Shown: piece after piece, positions 1 to 8,581 of the stretch
How the letters are laid out: each line of letters begins with the position of its first letter
Position numbering within the stretch: the first letter of the stretch is position 1
DNA from: a virus
Virus record (IMG/VR): IMGVR_UViG_3300042934_000522
Span: 1 to 24,988 of that record
DNA length: 24,988 nucleotides
Direction: 5' to 3' (one strand)
The notes under the pieces: generated by a model
What the model was told of the DNA's origin: nothing
Databases searched by the model: none
What the model saw: only the letters and a program-made list of their open reading frames with translations
Program-made: the position numbers and the translations under genes

Positions 1-1
1 G

Positions 2-994
2 AAGGGTTCAGGAAACATCCTCGAACGAGGCAACAAGTTCATGGGACACCTCTTCTCGGGGGAGAACATGAACAAGATCCTGACTGGCTTCTTCAAGGGC
101 ATCGTGGAATCCGGCAAGGGTATTTGGGACATGGGCAAAGCCCTCGTCACCGACCCCTTCGGGACAGTGGAAGACGCCGTTGGTGGCGTCTTCGACCTGG
201 TGTCGTCCGAATACAACTCCCTGACTGGAATGGTCCAGGGACTTCGGGAAGTGTGGCGGTCCCCCAAGGACTATGCCGCACGAGTCATCGCAGACACCTT
301 CACCACCGCCAAGGAATCCCTTCCGAACCTGGAAGGTCTCTTTGACTTCAGTGGAAACAAGCTCGACGCCAAGCGTCCTGATGTTGAAGGTGCGGCGGAC
401 ATCACGATGGGGATTCCTGGTGTGGGAGACAACGTCTCCCGCTGGACCCCTCAGGTCAAGATGGCTCTTGCCCAGCTCGGGCTTCCTATGTCTGACGTTC
501 CTCTGATCCTCCACCGTATCCAAGTGGAGTCCGGAGGTAACCCGAAGGCAATCAACCTCTGGGACATCAACGCGAAGATGGGCCACCCCAGCCAGGGTCT
601 GATGCAGACCATTCCATCCACCTTCAATGCGTATGCCGGCCCTTACCGCTCCCGCGGGATCACTGACCCCATGGCGAGCATCTACGCCGGCATCAACTAC
701 GCAACCCACCGATACGGCTCTAAGTGGCGTCAGGCTCTTTCTGGAGTCAAGGGCTACTGGACTGGAACGCTTTCTGCGTCTCCTGGTCTCGCCCTGGTGG
801 GCGAGAGGGGTCCGGAGTTGGTGGACTTCGGCAGGGGCGGTCAGAGGGTCTACAGCAACGAGGAGACCTCCTCAATGATGACCGGCGCCCGGCCCGTGTA
901 TCTCACGGTCCAGGAGGCTAAGTCGGAGAACACTCCCCAGGCCGTTATGAAGGCATTCCAGTGGTACGACTCCATGTATGGAGACAGGCTCTAG
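2..994 (+). CDS. Tail tape-measure protein, C-terminal part with transglycosylase domain (5' partial)
   Basis: The frame is open from the left window edge, so the true start lies upstream and about 330 residues are visible. The middle has a soluble lytic transglycosylase (SLT/lysozyme-like) fold: the RIQVESGGNP segment contains the expected catalytic Glu, followed by a GLMQT motif and an AGINYA segment. The C-terminus has the GERGPELVDFGRG type of ending common in tape-measure proteins. In siphoviruses this protein sets tail length, and its muralytic domain opens peptidoglycan locally during DNA entry. The Dit-like gene follows directly, which matches the standard tail order. The full length cannot be judged here. 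An ATG at 41 is internal and should not be taken as the start. Confidence 0.9.
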   Translation, partial: KGSGNILERGNKFMGHLFSGENMNKILTGFFKGIVESGKGIWDMGKALVTDPFGTVEDAVGGVFDLVSSEYNSLTGMVQGLREVWRSPKDYAARVIADTFTTAKESLPNLEGLFDFSGNKLDAKRPDVEGAADITMGIPGVGDNVSRWTPQVKMALAQLGLPMSDVPLILHRIQVESGGNPKAINLWDINAKMGHPSQGLMQTIPSTFNAYAGPYRSRGITDPMASIYAGINYATHRYGSKWRQALSGVKGYWTGTLSASPGLALVGERGPELVDFGRGGQRVYSNEETSSMMTGARPVYLTVQEAKSENTPQAVMKAFQWYDSMYGDRL

Positions 995-1009
995 AAATGA
1001 GGTGACCGT

Positions 1010-2026
1010 ATGCCAATTCCGGTGCTACGGAGGCCCCCTACGGTCCCTGTACCGACAGGGCCTCAGCCTCCTCAGAAGGTGCACTGGGGGAGGACATACG
1101 TATCCATCACGGGGAAGAACGGTGAGGGCGAGGAAATCGCCCTCACTAACTTCCGTGACTCTCGTTGGCCGGGCATCTTCATGATGCCCGGCGCCACGGG
1201 ATTGGATGCGCCTCCTTTTGAACTGCACGCGGATGACAGTCCGAATCTTGATGGCGGGATCTTCCGGGATGCCAGGGCAGTTTCCAGGGAGATCATGATC
1301 CCTATCTTCCTGCACGGCATCGACAGGAAGACTATCCGGGAGTTGAAGCGAAAGCTTGTGTCCTCACTGAACCCCAAGAAGGGGTTCTGTGTCCTCAAGT
1401 TCGTTGAAGGCGATGCCGTACCGCGTTACCTCAAGTGCTACTACAAGGGTGGTATGGAGGGCAGTGAGACCGAGGACCAGAGCGGCTTCACATGGAAGAA
1501 GTACGGCCTTCAGTTCACTGCTTATGACCCCTGGTTCTACGGGGACGATGTCCAGGTTGCTGAGTGGGCATTTGGAACGGGTGAGGCCTTCCTTCATCCA
1601 ACCTCGTTCTTCCCTCTGCACCTGAACGCCGGCATCGTGATCGGCACTGAAGTCGACGTGGACAACATCGGTGACGTAGAGGCTTGGCCTCGTTGGGAAC
1701 TGACAGGCCCCATCAAGGGCTTCAAGTTCACCAGTCCGGAGATTGAGCTTCCGGATGGCTCCAAGGTTACTTACTCCTTCGGAATCTCCCCGGACGGCTC
1801 AGGTACGGACATCGTCCCCGCGGGACGTGTACTGACCATTGACACACGTCCTGGCTTCAAGTCCTTGAGAGACAACCTCAACACGAACTACTGGCCGTTG
1901 CTGGACGACAGTCCCCAGCTCTGGCCTCTCCCCGAGGGTGAGTCCGTGTGTTCGGTGGACATCCTCCCTGGCTCCAGCAATGCGAAAGTCCGGCTGATAT
2001 TCCAGCCCAGATATGAGGGGTACTGA
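1010..2026 (+). CDS. Distal tail (Dit-like) protein
   Basis: This 338-residue protein has the look of the siphovirus tail-component family (Dit-like). After a Pro-rich N-terminus comes a beta-rich stretch including DARAVSREIMIPIFLHG, then a YDPWFYGDD segment, then a second beta domain. Dit forms the hexameric hub joining the tail tube to the tip. GAGGTGA at 998-1004 is a well-placed ribosome binding site for the ATG. The order tape measure, Dit, Gp37-like supports the assignment. The family call rests on residue pattern and context, not a search. Confidence 0.8.
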   Translation: MPIPVLRRPPTVPVPTGPQPPQKVHWGRTYVSITGKNGEGEEIALTNFRDSRWPGIFMMPGATGLDAPPFELHADDSPNLDGGIFRDARAVSREIMIPIFLHGIDRKTIRELKRKLVSSLNPKKGFCVLKFVEGDAVPRYLKCYYKGGMEGSETEDQSGFTWKKYGLQFTAYDPWFYGDDVQVAEWAFGTGEAFLHPTSFFPLHLNAGIVIGTEVDVDNIGDVEAWPRWELTGPIKGFKFTSPEIELPDGSKVTYSFGISPDGSGTDIVPAGRVLTIDTRPGFKSLRDNLNTNYWPLLDDSPQLWPLPEGESVCSVDILPGSSNAKVRLIFQPRYEGY

Positions 2027-2027
2027 T

Positions 2028-3494
2028 GTGGCCTACAGGATTGAGGTACGGGACAGAGACCTGAACCGTGTTGGTGTTATTGATACTTGGATTCAACTGG
2101 ACATGGTGGTTCAGTTCAATGACCAGGGCTCATGGAAGCTTCTGGTCAAGGCAGGAACCCCTCAGGCTGAACTTCTTCAGCAAGGAGGAGGGGTGGCCAT
2201 CTACCAGGATGGGGTACAGACCCCCATCCTGACTGGTCAGATTGAGGACTTCCAGACTTACTGGACTGTCCAGCAGCATTCCTCTCAGGGCTCCATCTTC
2301 GTTGGAGGGAAGACAGACAACAAGCTGGCTTACCAGCGTCTTGCCTTTCCTGAGCCAGGCCTACCTGTTTCACAGCAGTACTCCTCACCCAACGACACCA
2401 GGAACGTGAAGAAGCAAGCGAACGTTCTGATGTTTGACGAGGTTCGAAGGTCCCTGGGATCGGGTGCTCTGGCCAACCGTCAGGTGGCCGGCGTTGACGC
2501 GGGGTCTTCCCCAACGCCGTTTGGCTCAGTCAAGTCAGACACCCTTCGCTACGACGTGATCGGGGAGAAGTTCGCTGAGTGGTCCTCGGACAAGAAGACC
2601 GGTTGGCGGTTCATCTACAACCCCAATACCAAGTCCATTGAGTTCAGGACGTACCAGCCTCGGGACCTTTCAGGGAAGATTCGGTTCTCTCCTGAGCTGG
2701 GAAACCTGAGGGAGTACATCTGGACTCTGAGTGCCCCGAAGGTCACTCGGGTCATTGTCGCCTGCCAGGGCGAAGGCAAGGAACGCTACATCTGGCAGAA
2801 GATTGACTCCGCTTCGGAGACTGAGTGGAATCTCCAGATTGAGCAGCTCGTAGACCGCAGGGACATCCCCCTCAAGACGGATACCAATGGCAATCCCGTT
2901 CTAGTAGTCAAGAAGGACGCGGACGGTTTTGACGACCTCGGACAGAACCCCTCTGGTGAGGACTGGACTTCAGACCTAGATAGGGCCCGGAGGGACTACC
3001 AAAGTGCGGTACTCGAAAGGGATGCGGCGCAGGCTCAGCTAGATGCAGCCGAGACCGACGAGGAGAAGGCTGCTGCCAACGCCCGGCTCTCGGCAGCCAA
3101 TACGGCCCTCAATGACGCGAAGTCGGACCTGATTAACGAGATCAACGCAGCCAAGGCCACCGTAGTGGCCTACTACCTGGAAGTCATTGAGCAGGCCGCG
3201 GATGAAGTCCTCAAGGAGGGCGAGAAGTCCGGCAACTTCCAGATCTACCCCATCGACACTGAACAGATCATGTTCGGCCGTGACTACTTCGTTGGAGACA
3301 TCGTCTCTGTTGAGGTCAATGGCGTCACGTACAAGGACATGGTCCGGGAAGTCAATATCACCGTAGATGACGGAGGAAACGCCCTCACTGTGTCTCCCAA
3401 GATCGGAGACCAGGGTAGTGGGGACCCCTTGAATCTCTATCAGACCGTATTCGACCTGCGTAGGAAGCTGCGCAAACTGGAAGCGAGGATGTGA
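2028..3494 (+). CDS. Minor tail protein, siphovirus ReqiPepy6 Gp37-like
   Basis: The opening (YRIEVRDRDLNRVGVID, then FNDQGSWKLLV) fits the Gp37-like tail-tip family of actinobacteriophages, which functionally resembles Tal/baseplate hub proteins. I chose GTG at 2028 because TGAGGGG lies 8 bases upstream and the Dit stop (2024-2026) sits directly before it. An ATG at 2013 is in frame but has no ribosome binding site. Residues about 315-375 form an Ala/Asp-rich heptad-like region (LDRARRDYQ to NALNDAKSD type) that looks like an inserted coiled coil before the C-terminal beta domain. The product is 488 residues. Confidence 0.8.
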   Translation: MAYRIEVRDRDLNRVGVIDTWIQLDMVVQFNDQGSWKLLVKAGTPQAELLQQGGGVAIYQDGVQTPILTGQIEDFQTYWTVQQHSSQGSIFVGGKTDNKLAYQRLAFPEPGLPVSQQYSSPNDTRNVKKQANVLMFDEVRRSLGSGALANRQVAGVDAGSSPTPFGSVKSDTLRYDVIGEKFAEWSSDKKTGWRFIYNPNTKSIEFRTYQPRDLSGKIRFSPELGNLREYIWTLSAPKVTRVIVACQGEGKERYIWQKIDSASETEWNLQIEQLVDRRDIPLKTDTNGNPVLVVKKDADGFDDLGQNPSGEDWTSDLDRARRDYQSAVLERDAAQAQLDAAETDEEKAAANARLSAANTALNDAKSDLINEINAAKATVVAYYLEVIEQAADEVLKEGEKSGNFQIYPIDTEQIMFGRDYFVGDIVSVEVNGVTYKDMVREVNITVDDGGNALTVSPKIGDQGSGDPLNLYQTVFDLRRKLRKLEARM

Positions 3495-3495
3495 A

Positions 3496-4569
3496 ATGGC
3501 AGAAACTAGCTACCCGTTTGCAGCAGACAGTGCCGGCGGTGGAGGCAAGCTCGTCTCCGTGGGTCAGTGGCAGAACATGTCGCACCTCTGGGCCCCTGAT
3601 GCAATTGACCACCAGCTTGTTCTTGGGGACACCGCTACCGGACTCCCCTTCCACTGTGCCCTGAACGGTTCCAATCTGGTAATCCAACCCGGGGAAGCCT
3701 GGGTTGGGGGGTTCAGGTACAAGCTTGACGCACCTCTGACCATCCCTGCTCCAACCAATAGCTCCCTCTCTCAGCGCCGGATTGACCTGGTGGTTATCCG
3801 AGCTGACATGGCCACCGGCTCAGTCAACATCAAGGTCGCCGAAGGCCAGCCGGCCATTGTTGCTCGGGAGCCTGAACCCAAGCGAGAGCTTGGCGGGATC
3901 TGGGAACTGCCTATCTGGTCTGTTGAGCTGGCCACCAACAACCAATCCCGGACGCTGAATGACCGGCGACGGTACAGCCAGTCCGGGTCTGTAGACGTGG
4001 CCTGGAACAGGGACAGCGTCTCCAGCTCGCTACCTGTAGGCACCTTCACCGTGGATCTGGACATCAACAGCTCCGGAGGACAGCAGGAGGGCTTCCGCGG
4101 TATCGACGGGGACATGGTCACCCGGGGTCTTGGTGCTCGTAGGAAGTGGACTCCTGACATCCTCACCGCATCCAACAAGCCTCCCTCGGCTAACAGAGAG
4201 GGCTACTGGCGTGTCATTGCCCCGGGAACTGCGTCCTTCTCCTTGCAGATCAGAAACACCTCTTCTACTGAGGTGAAGTCCTCGTCTGCCCTGGTGGTCA
4301 CTCTTCCCGAGATTCCTGCCAACACCATCCCCACGATTCTCACTGGCTACATCGATAACCCGGAGTCCAGGAACGGCCTCCCCAACATTGTGCACATCGT
4401 AGCCAAGACATCTGCTGTGGGACAGAACTACTTGTATTTGTACTACCCCGCAACGAGCACCCTTGATGAGGGTCTGAACGTTCTTACGACCATCCCGGGC
4501 AAGTCAACGCTGATTATCTCTGGAGTCTATGAGACGGGGCAATTCGAGGGGGCTTCGCTGAATGGCTAG
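3496..4569 (+). CDS. Minor tail / baseplate-like protein
   Basis: This 357-residue protein starts one base after the previous stop, with GAGGATGTGA as a likely ribosome binding site. The N-terminal half (LWAPDAIDHQLVLGD, then QRRIDLVVIRADM, then GGIWELPIW) resembles the N-terminal domain shared by many baseplate upper and minor tail proteins that assemble on the tail tip. The C-terminal half is Ser/Thr-rich beta sequence and may be a carbohydrate- or partner-binding domain. Its stop overlaps the next gene by 8 bases, implying translational coupling with the fibre gene. The exact role is inferred from position. Confidence 0.7.
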   Translation: MAETSYPFAADSAGGGGKLVSVGQWQNMSHLWAPDAIDHQLVLGDTATGLPFHCALNGSNLVIQPGEAWVGGFRYKLDAPLTIPAPTNSSLSQRRIDLVVIRADMATGSVNIKVAEGQPAIVAREPEPKRELGGIWELPIWSVELATNNQSRTLNDRRRYSQSGSVDVAWNRDSVSSSLPVGTFTVDLDINSSGGQQEGFRGIDGDMVTRGLGARRKWTPDILTASNKPPSANREGYWRVIAPGTASFSLQIRNTSSTEVKSSSALVVTLPEIPANTIPTILTGYIDNPESRNGLPNIVHIVAKTSAVGQNYLYLYYPATSTLDEGLNVLTTIPGKSTLIISGVYETGQFEGASLNG

Positions 4570-6487
4570 AAACCTATTTGGTGGTACCGCGGCTGATGCC
4601 GCAGAAGACATTACTGGCGCCCGTGTGCCTGGGGCTGAGGGGACCGTTTGGGATGGTCCTGGTGCTGAAGCACTTCAGGTGACTGACCTTCTTGACGCCA
4701 ACAAGAATCCGATCATGGCTCTGACGGCCAACCCGGAGGGCATGGTGAGCCACTTCTACGGGCCTGACGGAGTCGCTCTTCTCTACGTGGACTTCGGAGC
4801 CGGCCGAGTGGCCATGACTCCCATCAACACAGCCACGGACCTGGCTGCCCACCTCACCGCGGCTGATCCTCACGGTTCCAAGGCTGGTGCCCTGGCTGAG
4901 ATCACTGCTCAGAAGGGGGCTGCCAACGGCATTGCAACCCTTGGGCCTACTGGCAAGGTGCTGCCTGCTCAGCTTCCCACATCCCTTGGAGAGGGGGGCG
5001 GGTCCGTTGACTGGCTCAACGTCAAGTCTGCCTCCTATGGGGCTCTGGGAGATGGCGTCCAGGACGACACCGCTGCAATCTTGGCTGCTTATGAAGATGC
5101 TAAGTACGGAGACGTTGTCTACCTTCCTCCGGGTGTTTACAAGATTTCTCAGCCCATTGACCTCTACAAGCGGGGTGTGACCCTTCGGGGGTCTCACTCC
5201 AACCTGATGCTTGGTCCTGGGATGGTGGCTGATGAGTGGGCCTGTTACCTCCAGGCTGCCCCTACTTTCACCGCGGGTGCAATGATCACCATCATTGGTG
5301 AGGACGACGGGGACCACCCTGCTATCAACGGTGAACAGCGTATCGAGAATCTGATGCTTGACGGTTCGAAGGTACCGACTGGTGGCCTTGACGGAATTTA
5401 CGCCCGAGGCAACGTACAGAACGTTGTCCTTCGGGATGTCTGTATCCGTCAGATGCCGAACAACGGCATCGTCACTGCGTCTGTTGGTACTACCTGGCCG
5501 TATTCCTGGCGTCTGCATTCCGTCATGGTCGACAACTGCCATGTGAACGGGATGGTGTTTGAGGGCAACACTGACCTAACCCTTGAAGACTGTCAGGTTA
5601 TTGGATGCTGGTCTACCGGATTCAAGCTAACCAACTGTGCCAACACCATCGTCACGCACTCTCGTGCGGAGTGGAACGGCAATTACGGATTCCACCTGAC
5701 TGGTGGCTGGGGTAACTGGCCTGGCAGTGGCTCTATGACCTTGACTGGTTGTTCTACGGACCGAAACGGGTGGGATGGCGTCCGACTGGACGCCAGTGGC
5801 AACGGACCCTTCCTTATTCAGGGTCTGATGACCCGACGAGACGGCCGAAATGGGGGTCCGGGCGGTGGAGGTTACGCCGGCTTGCGACTCAGCAACACGG
5901 CTCCCGTCGTAGTCAATGGCGTGACCTGCTACGTGGGGACTGATGACGGGGGAACCGCCAACACGTCTCCTGCTTACGGAGTTCGGGTCACAGACGCCAA
6001 GGATGTGCAGATGGACTCGGCCTACCTGCATGGGTTCACGGCTGGCCTGTTCCAGGACGGGACCAACACGAGAATCAACTTCGGCACCAACATCACCACT
6101 GTGGCTGGGAACAACTTCTCAGAAGACAGAACGGTTGTTGGTGGAGCTGTGTCAAAGACGGGCGCTACCACAGGCGTTGCCGCGACGCTCACCGGTAATG
6201 GAACTGCTGATCCGGTCACCATCATCGGAGGCCCCTCAACGTCTGATCGGTTCGTTGTTCGGGCTGACGGTTCCACGTACAGCAACAGCTATAAGAACAC
6301 CTTCTACAACTTGGGTATCGGGCCGGGATCTACTCCGTTTGGTGGAGGCAGGTACGTACTGGGAATGCAGAACGTAACTGTAGCGCCAACAGGGACTCCG
6401 GGCACTGGAGGCATTCTCTACGTTGAAGGTGGTGCTCTCAAGTTCCGTGGGTCAAGTGGCACGGTGACAACCATTGCGCCTGCTTAA
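4562..6487 (+). CDS. Tail fibre with right-handed beta-helix (pectate lyase-like) domain
   Basis: The 641-residue product has an N-terminal attachment-like domain (about 1-90), a short linker, and from about residue 150 a pectate-lyase-3-type beta-helix start: YGALGDGVQDDTAAI followed by VVYLPPGVYKIS. Short repeating beta turns then run to about residue 430. Such proteins bind or cleave surface polysaccharide and act as receptor-binding spikes. Catalytic residues cannot be assigned by eye, so binding without cleavage is possible. The C-terminal part (about 520-641) looks like a separate trimer tip. It is the last gene before a strong terminator, closing the tail operon. Confidence 0.8.
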   Translation: MARNLFGGTAADAAEDITGARVPGAEGTVWDGPGAEALQVTDLLDANKNPIMALTANPEGMVSHFYGPDGVALLYVDFGAGRVAMTPINTATDLAAHLTAADPHGSKAGALAEITAQKGAANGIATLGPTGKVLPAQLPTSLGEGGGSVDWLNVKSASYGALGDGVQDDTAAILAAYEDAKYGDVVYLPPGVYKISQPIDLYKRGVTLRGSHSNLMLGPGMVADEWACYLQAAPTFTAGAMITIIGEDDGDHPAINGEQRIENLMLDGSKVPTGGLDGIYARGNVQNVVLRDVCIRQMPNNGIVTASVGTTWPYSWRLHSVMVDNCHVNGMVFEGNTDLTLEDCQVIGCWSTGFKLTNCANTIVTHSRAEWNGNYGFHLTGGWGNWPGSGSMTLTGCSTDRNGWDGVRLDASGNGPFLIQGLMTRRDGRNGGPGGGGYAGLRLSNTAPVVVNGVTCYVGTDDGGTANTSPAYGVRVTDAKDVQMDSAYLHGFTAGLFQDGTNTRINFGTNITTVAGNNFSEDRTVVGGAVSKTGATTGVAATLTGNGTADPVTIIGGPSTSDRFVVRADGSTYSNSYKNTFYNLGIGPGSTPFGGGRYVLGMQNVTVAPTGTPGTGGILYVEGGALKFRGSSGTVTTIAPA

Positions 6488-6499
6488 AGCTCGACTGAG

Positions 6500-6532
6500 G
6501 GGGCCGTTCTGTCGGGGAACGGCCCCTTTTTT
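6500..6532 (+). terminator. Rho-independent terminator after tail genes
   Basis: A perfect 10-bp stem, GGGGCCGTTC (6500-6509) with GAACGGCCCC (6517-6526), has a 7-base loop and is followed by six T (6527-6532). It lies 13 bases after the fibre stop. Confidence 0.92.
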
Positions 6533-6556
6533 CATGCCTGAATGAGGGGACCCCAC

Positions 6557-6826
6557 ATGCTTGAAATCCTCAACTATGGAGGGGCCCTTGCCGGTGTAGC
6601 CGGCGCCGTGTCCCTCATCATTGCCTCCATTCGAACCAATGCTGCTCGCATCTGGAAGGAAGAGGCGGAAGCACACAAGGCGAGAGCCGACAGACTTATT
6701 GAAGAGCTGGAGGAAGTGAAGGGGAAGCTGTCTGACCTTGAAGACAAGACTGAGGTTCTGATCAGCCTTCTCTCCGCAATCGATCCTCAGAAGCTCGAAA
6801 ACCTCAGACCTTATGGGAGGCCCTAA
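6557..6826 (+). CDS. Small membrane-anchored coiled-coil protein (possible holin or lysis accessory)
   Basis: The 89-residue product has one N-terminal hydrophobic segment (about residues 8-25, GGALAGVAGAVSLIIASI). A strongly charged helix follows (about 30-70) with heptad-like Glu/Lys/Leu spacing. ATG at 6557 is preferred because GAGGGGA sits 6-7 bases upstream; the in-frame ATG at 6542 lies before that site. The stop overlaps the lysin start (TAATG), so it is co-translated with the endolysin. That position suggests a lysis role (holin, XhlA-like or spanin-like), but one TM plus a coiled coil does not decide between these. Confidence 0.75.
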   Translation: MLEILNYGGALAGVAGAVSLIIASIRTNAARIWKEEAEAHKARADRLIEELEEVKGKLSDLEDKTEVLISLLSAIDPQKLENLRPYGRP

Positions 6827-7875
6827 TGGCTAGGTTCAGTGGAGCAACTTGGAAGCCTATATCTATCAATCACACCAAGGGCGGGCAGGATTCTGTCCGG
6901 GGTGTTGTCATCCACATCATGGCAGGCACTCTGGCCGGTACTGACTCTTGGTTCCGCAACGCTAAGGCTCGGGCGTCCAGTCATTTCGGTACCGGGAAGT
7001 CCGGTCAGCTCTATCAGTGGGTTGACACGAAGGACAAGGCTTGGGCTCAGGCCAACGGCAACTCTGACTGGCTGTCTGTCGAGAACGAGGGCCAGGGCGG
7101 TGACAAGCTGACTGACGCTCAGCTTGACCGGTGTGCTGATGTCCTCCGCTGGGCTCATGAGGTCTATGACGTGCCTCTCAAGGTGGCCTCGGGCCCGGGT
7201 GACAGGGGTCTTGGCTGGCACGCAATGGGCGGCTCTTCCTGGGGGAGCCACCCTTCCTGTCCGGGATCAAAGATCGTTGCACAGCTCCCTGAGATCGTTC
7301 GCCGTGCCGGTGGCAAGCCGTCTGGTGGTTCCCCTGGAGGCTCTGGTGTTGCCCGGTACAAGGTGACGATCAACGGTCTGGAGTACGGCTACGGAGCCGA
7401 AGGCTCTCACGTCACTGCTGTTGGTAAGGCCCTGGTCAGCAAGGGTTTTGGTAAGCACTACAAGTCTGGTCCTGGTCCCAACTGGAGCGACGCGGACACG
7501 AAGAACTACCAGGACTTCCAGGAGTCCCTTGGGCTCAAGGGCAGCGACGCCGATGGTGTCCCTGGTGAGTCGTCCCTGAAGAAGCTCCTGGGCAAGCTGC
7601 CTACGGTCTCGAAGCCGCGGCCTGTCTCCTACGAGCCCTTCCCCGGGACTGCCTACTTCAAGAAGAACCCCAACTCCTCCCTGGTGACTCGTATGGGGAA
7701 GCGGCTGGTTGCTGAGGGGTGTTCGGCCTACTCCTCTGGGCCTGGTGCTCAGTGGACTGAGGCTGACCGGAAGAGCTACCGGAAGTGGCAGCTCAAGCTT
7801 GGTTACAGAGGCAGCGATGCCGATGGCTTCCCCGGTAAGGCTTCGTGGGACAAGCTGAGGGTTCCGAAGGCCTGA
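6826..7875 (+). CDS. Endolysin: N-acetylmuramoyl-L-alanine amidase with two C-terminal wall-binding repeats
   Basis: This 349-residue protein begins with an Amidase_2/PGRP-type domain (about 1-165). Candidate zinc ligands are H30 (VVIHIM), H132 (GWHAMGG) and C145 (HPSCPG), with E86 in SVENEG. It cleaves the amide bond between MurNAc and the stem peptide. After a Gly/Ser/Pro linker (about 166-178) come two related repeats, about 180-258 and about 270-345. Each carries an SGPGxxW(S/T) motif and a GSDADG(V/F)PG motif, typical of peptidoglycan-binding modules in actinophage lysins. GGGAGG at 6815-6820 is the ribosome binding site. No signal peptide is visible, so export needs a holin. Confidence 0.9.
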   Translation: MARFSGATWKPISINHTKGGQDSVRGVVIHIMAGTLAGTDSWFRNAKARASSHFGTGKSGQLYQWVDTKDKAWAQANGNSDWLSVENEGQGGDKLTDAQLDRCADVLRWAHEVYDVPLKVASGPGDRGLGWHAMGGSSWGSHPSCPGSKIVAQLPEIVRRAGGKPSGGSPGGSGVARYKVTINGLEYGYGAEGSHVTAVGKALVSKGFGKHYKSGPGPNWSDADTKNYQDFQESLGLKGSDADGVPGESSLKKLLGKLPTVSKPRPVSYEPFPGTAYFKKNPNSSLVTRMGKRLVAEGCSAYSSGPGAQWTEADRKSYRKWQLKLGYRGSDADGFPGKASWDKLRVPKA

Positions 7876-7899
7876 CCAGGTCGTGAGGGGTCGGGCCCT

Positions 7900-7943
7900 C
7901 GCGGGGGTGCACGTGTGTGGGCAGGCACTTAGGCGCCCCCGCG
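7900..7943 (+). other. GC-rich hairpin after the lysin gene
   Basis: CGCGGGGGTGC (7900-7910) pairs with GCGCCCCCGCG (7933-7943) over 11 bp with one G-T pair and a 22-base loop. A smaller GAGGG/CCCTC hairpin precedes it. There is no T tract, so termination is uncertain; it may protect the 3' end of the lysis mRNA. The rest of 7944-8127 holds only a short CCGGC-TACG-GCCGG hairpin and no gene I can support. Confidence 0.5.
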
Positions 7944-8127
7944 CGCGAGTTGCAGTTCTCTTTTCGGAAAATGAGTGGATTTGAAAACATTCAAACTTCT
8001 GGGCAAGTTCGAAAAGTTGGGCTCGGCCGAAAGCATTTGAGAGTACTCACTTCCGGCTACGGCCGGCACCCCTATTCCTCTATTCCCTTTCACCTTTCCC
8101 CCGGGCACCCCTCCGCTTTCCTGTTGT

Positions 8128-8163
8128 GAATGAATGAAGCAACGCCCATTAGATCATTCATTC
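8128..8163. repeat. Inverted repeat of GAATGAATGA
   Basis: GAATGAATGA (8128-8137) and its exact complement TCATTCATTC (8154-8163) are separated by 16 bases. A variant, GAACGAATGAA, lies at about 8228-8238 over the next start codon. The same motif recurs in the 14.9-15.8 kb control region, which suggests a shared binding protein. Confidence 0.6.
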
Positions 8164-8182
8164 CTGTTATGCACATGAGAAA

Positions 8183-8207
8183 GCCCCTGCCCAGAGAGGG
8201 CAGGGGC
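8183..8207 (-). terminator. Hairpin, possible leftward terminator
   Basis: GCCCCTGCCC (8183-8192) and GGGCAGGGGC (8198-8207) form a perfect 10-bp stem with a 5-base loop. Read leftward it is followed by TTTCTC, a weak U tract; read rightward there is none. It may be a back-up to the 8537-8569 terminator for the leftward operon. Confidence 0.5.
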
Positions 8208-8233
8208 CAGGTCTACCGAAGGGTTGTGAACGA

Positions 8234-8440
8234 ATGAAGGAACGTGCTCTGCGTCATGTCGTCCGATTGTCCGCGGTCGTTACTGCGGCTGCTCCTGTCG
8301 TCGTGTCAGTGCTTAGCTCCCTCCCCTGGGAGTGGGCAGTGTCCCTGTCTGCTACCGCGCTTGCCGCGGGTGAGGTTGCTCAGCGGGTTGAGAATGCCAA
8401 GACCCTCCGTGCCTTTGTCGATGGCGCCTACGGCGAGTAG
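8234..8440 (+). CDS. Small hydrophobic protein, holin candidate
   Basis: The product is 68 residues. A basic N-terminus (MKERALRHVVR) is followed by a hydrophobic segment (about 12-29), a short WEW turn and a second mildly hydrophobic segment (about 34-48), then a charged tail. That is the outline of a small two-TM holin, and it lies downstream of the lysin in the same direction. The second segment is Ala/Ser-rich and weak, so a one-TM protein is also possible. The ribosome binding site is poor (GAAGGG about 10 bases upstream). It ends before a strong bidirectional terminator. Confidence 0.6.
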   Translation: MKERALRHVVRLSAVVTAAAPVVVSVLSSLPWEWAVSLSATALAAGEVAQRVENAKTLRAFVDGAYGE

Positions 8441-8536
8441 GCGCTAAGCCTGCCGGCACGCCCCCTAGTCTGTGGTCGGTGGAGACTGGCCACACGGGGA
8501 CTCTGGAGAGTCCCTGAGAGTGAGAGAACACAAGAA

Positions 8537-8569
8537 AGCCCCCTAGCCATCAAGGCTAGGGGGCTTTTT
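8537..8569. terminator. Bidirectional terminator between convergent operons
   Basis: AGCCCCCTAGCC (8537-8548) and GGCTAGGGGGCT (8554-8565) form a perfect 12-bp stem with a 5-base loop. T residues follow on the right, and A residues on the left give U for leftward transcripts. Just upstream, GGGACTC (8497-8503) and GAGTCCC (8508-8514) form a second small hairpin in otherwise non-coding sequence 8441-8536. Confidence 0.92.
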
Positions 8570-8581
8570 CTCGTTTCCGGA

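Noticed and set aside
8-709. Leftward open frame (233 codons)
   Set aside because: Antisense to the tape-measure gene.
4574-5542. Leftward open frame (322 codons)
   Set aside because: Antisense to the beta-helix fibre gene, with no ribosome binding site or recognisable product.
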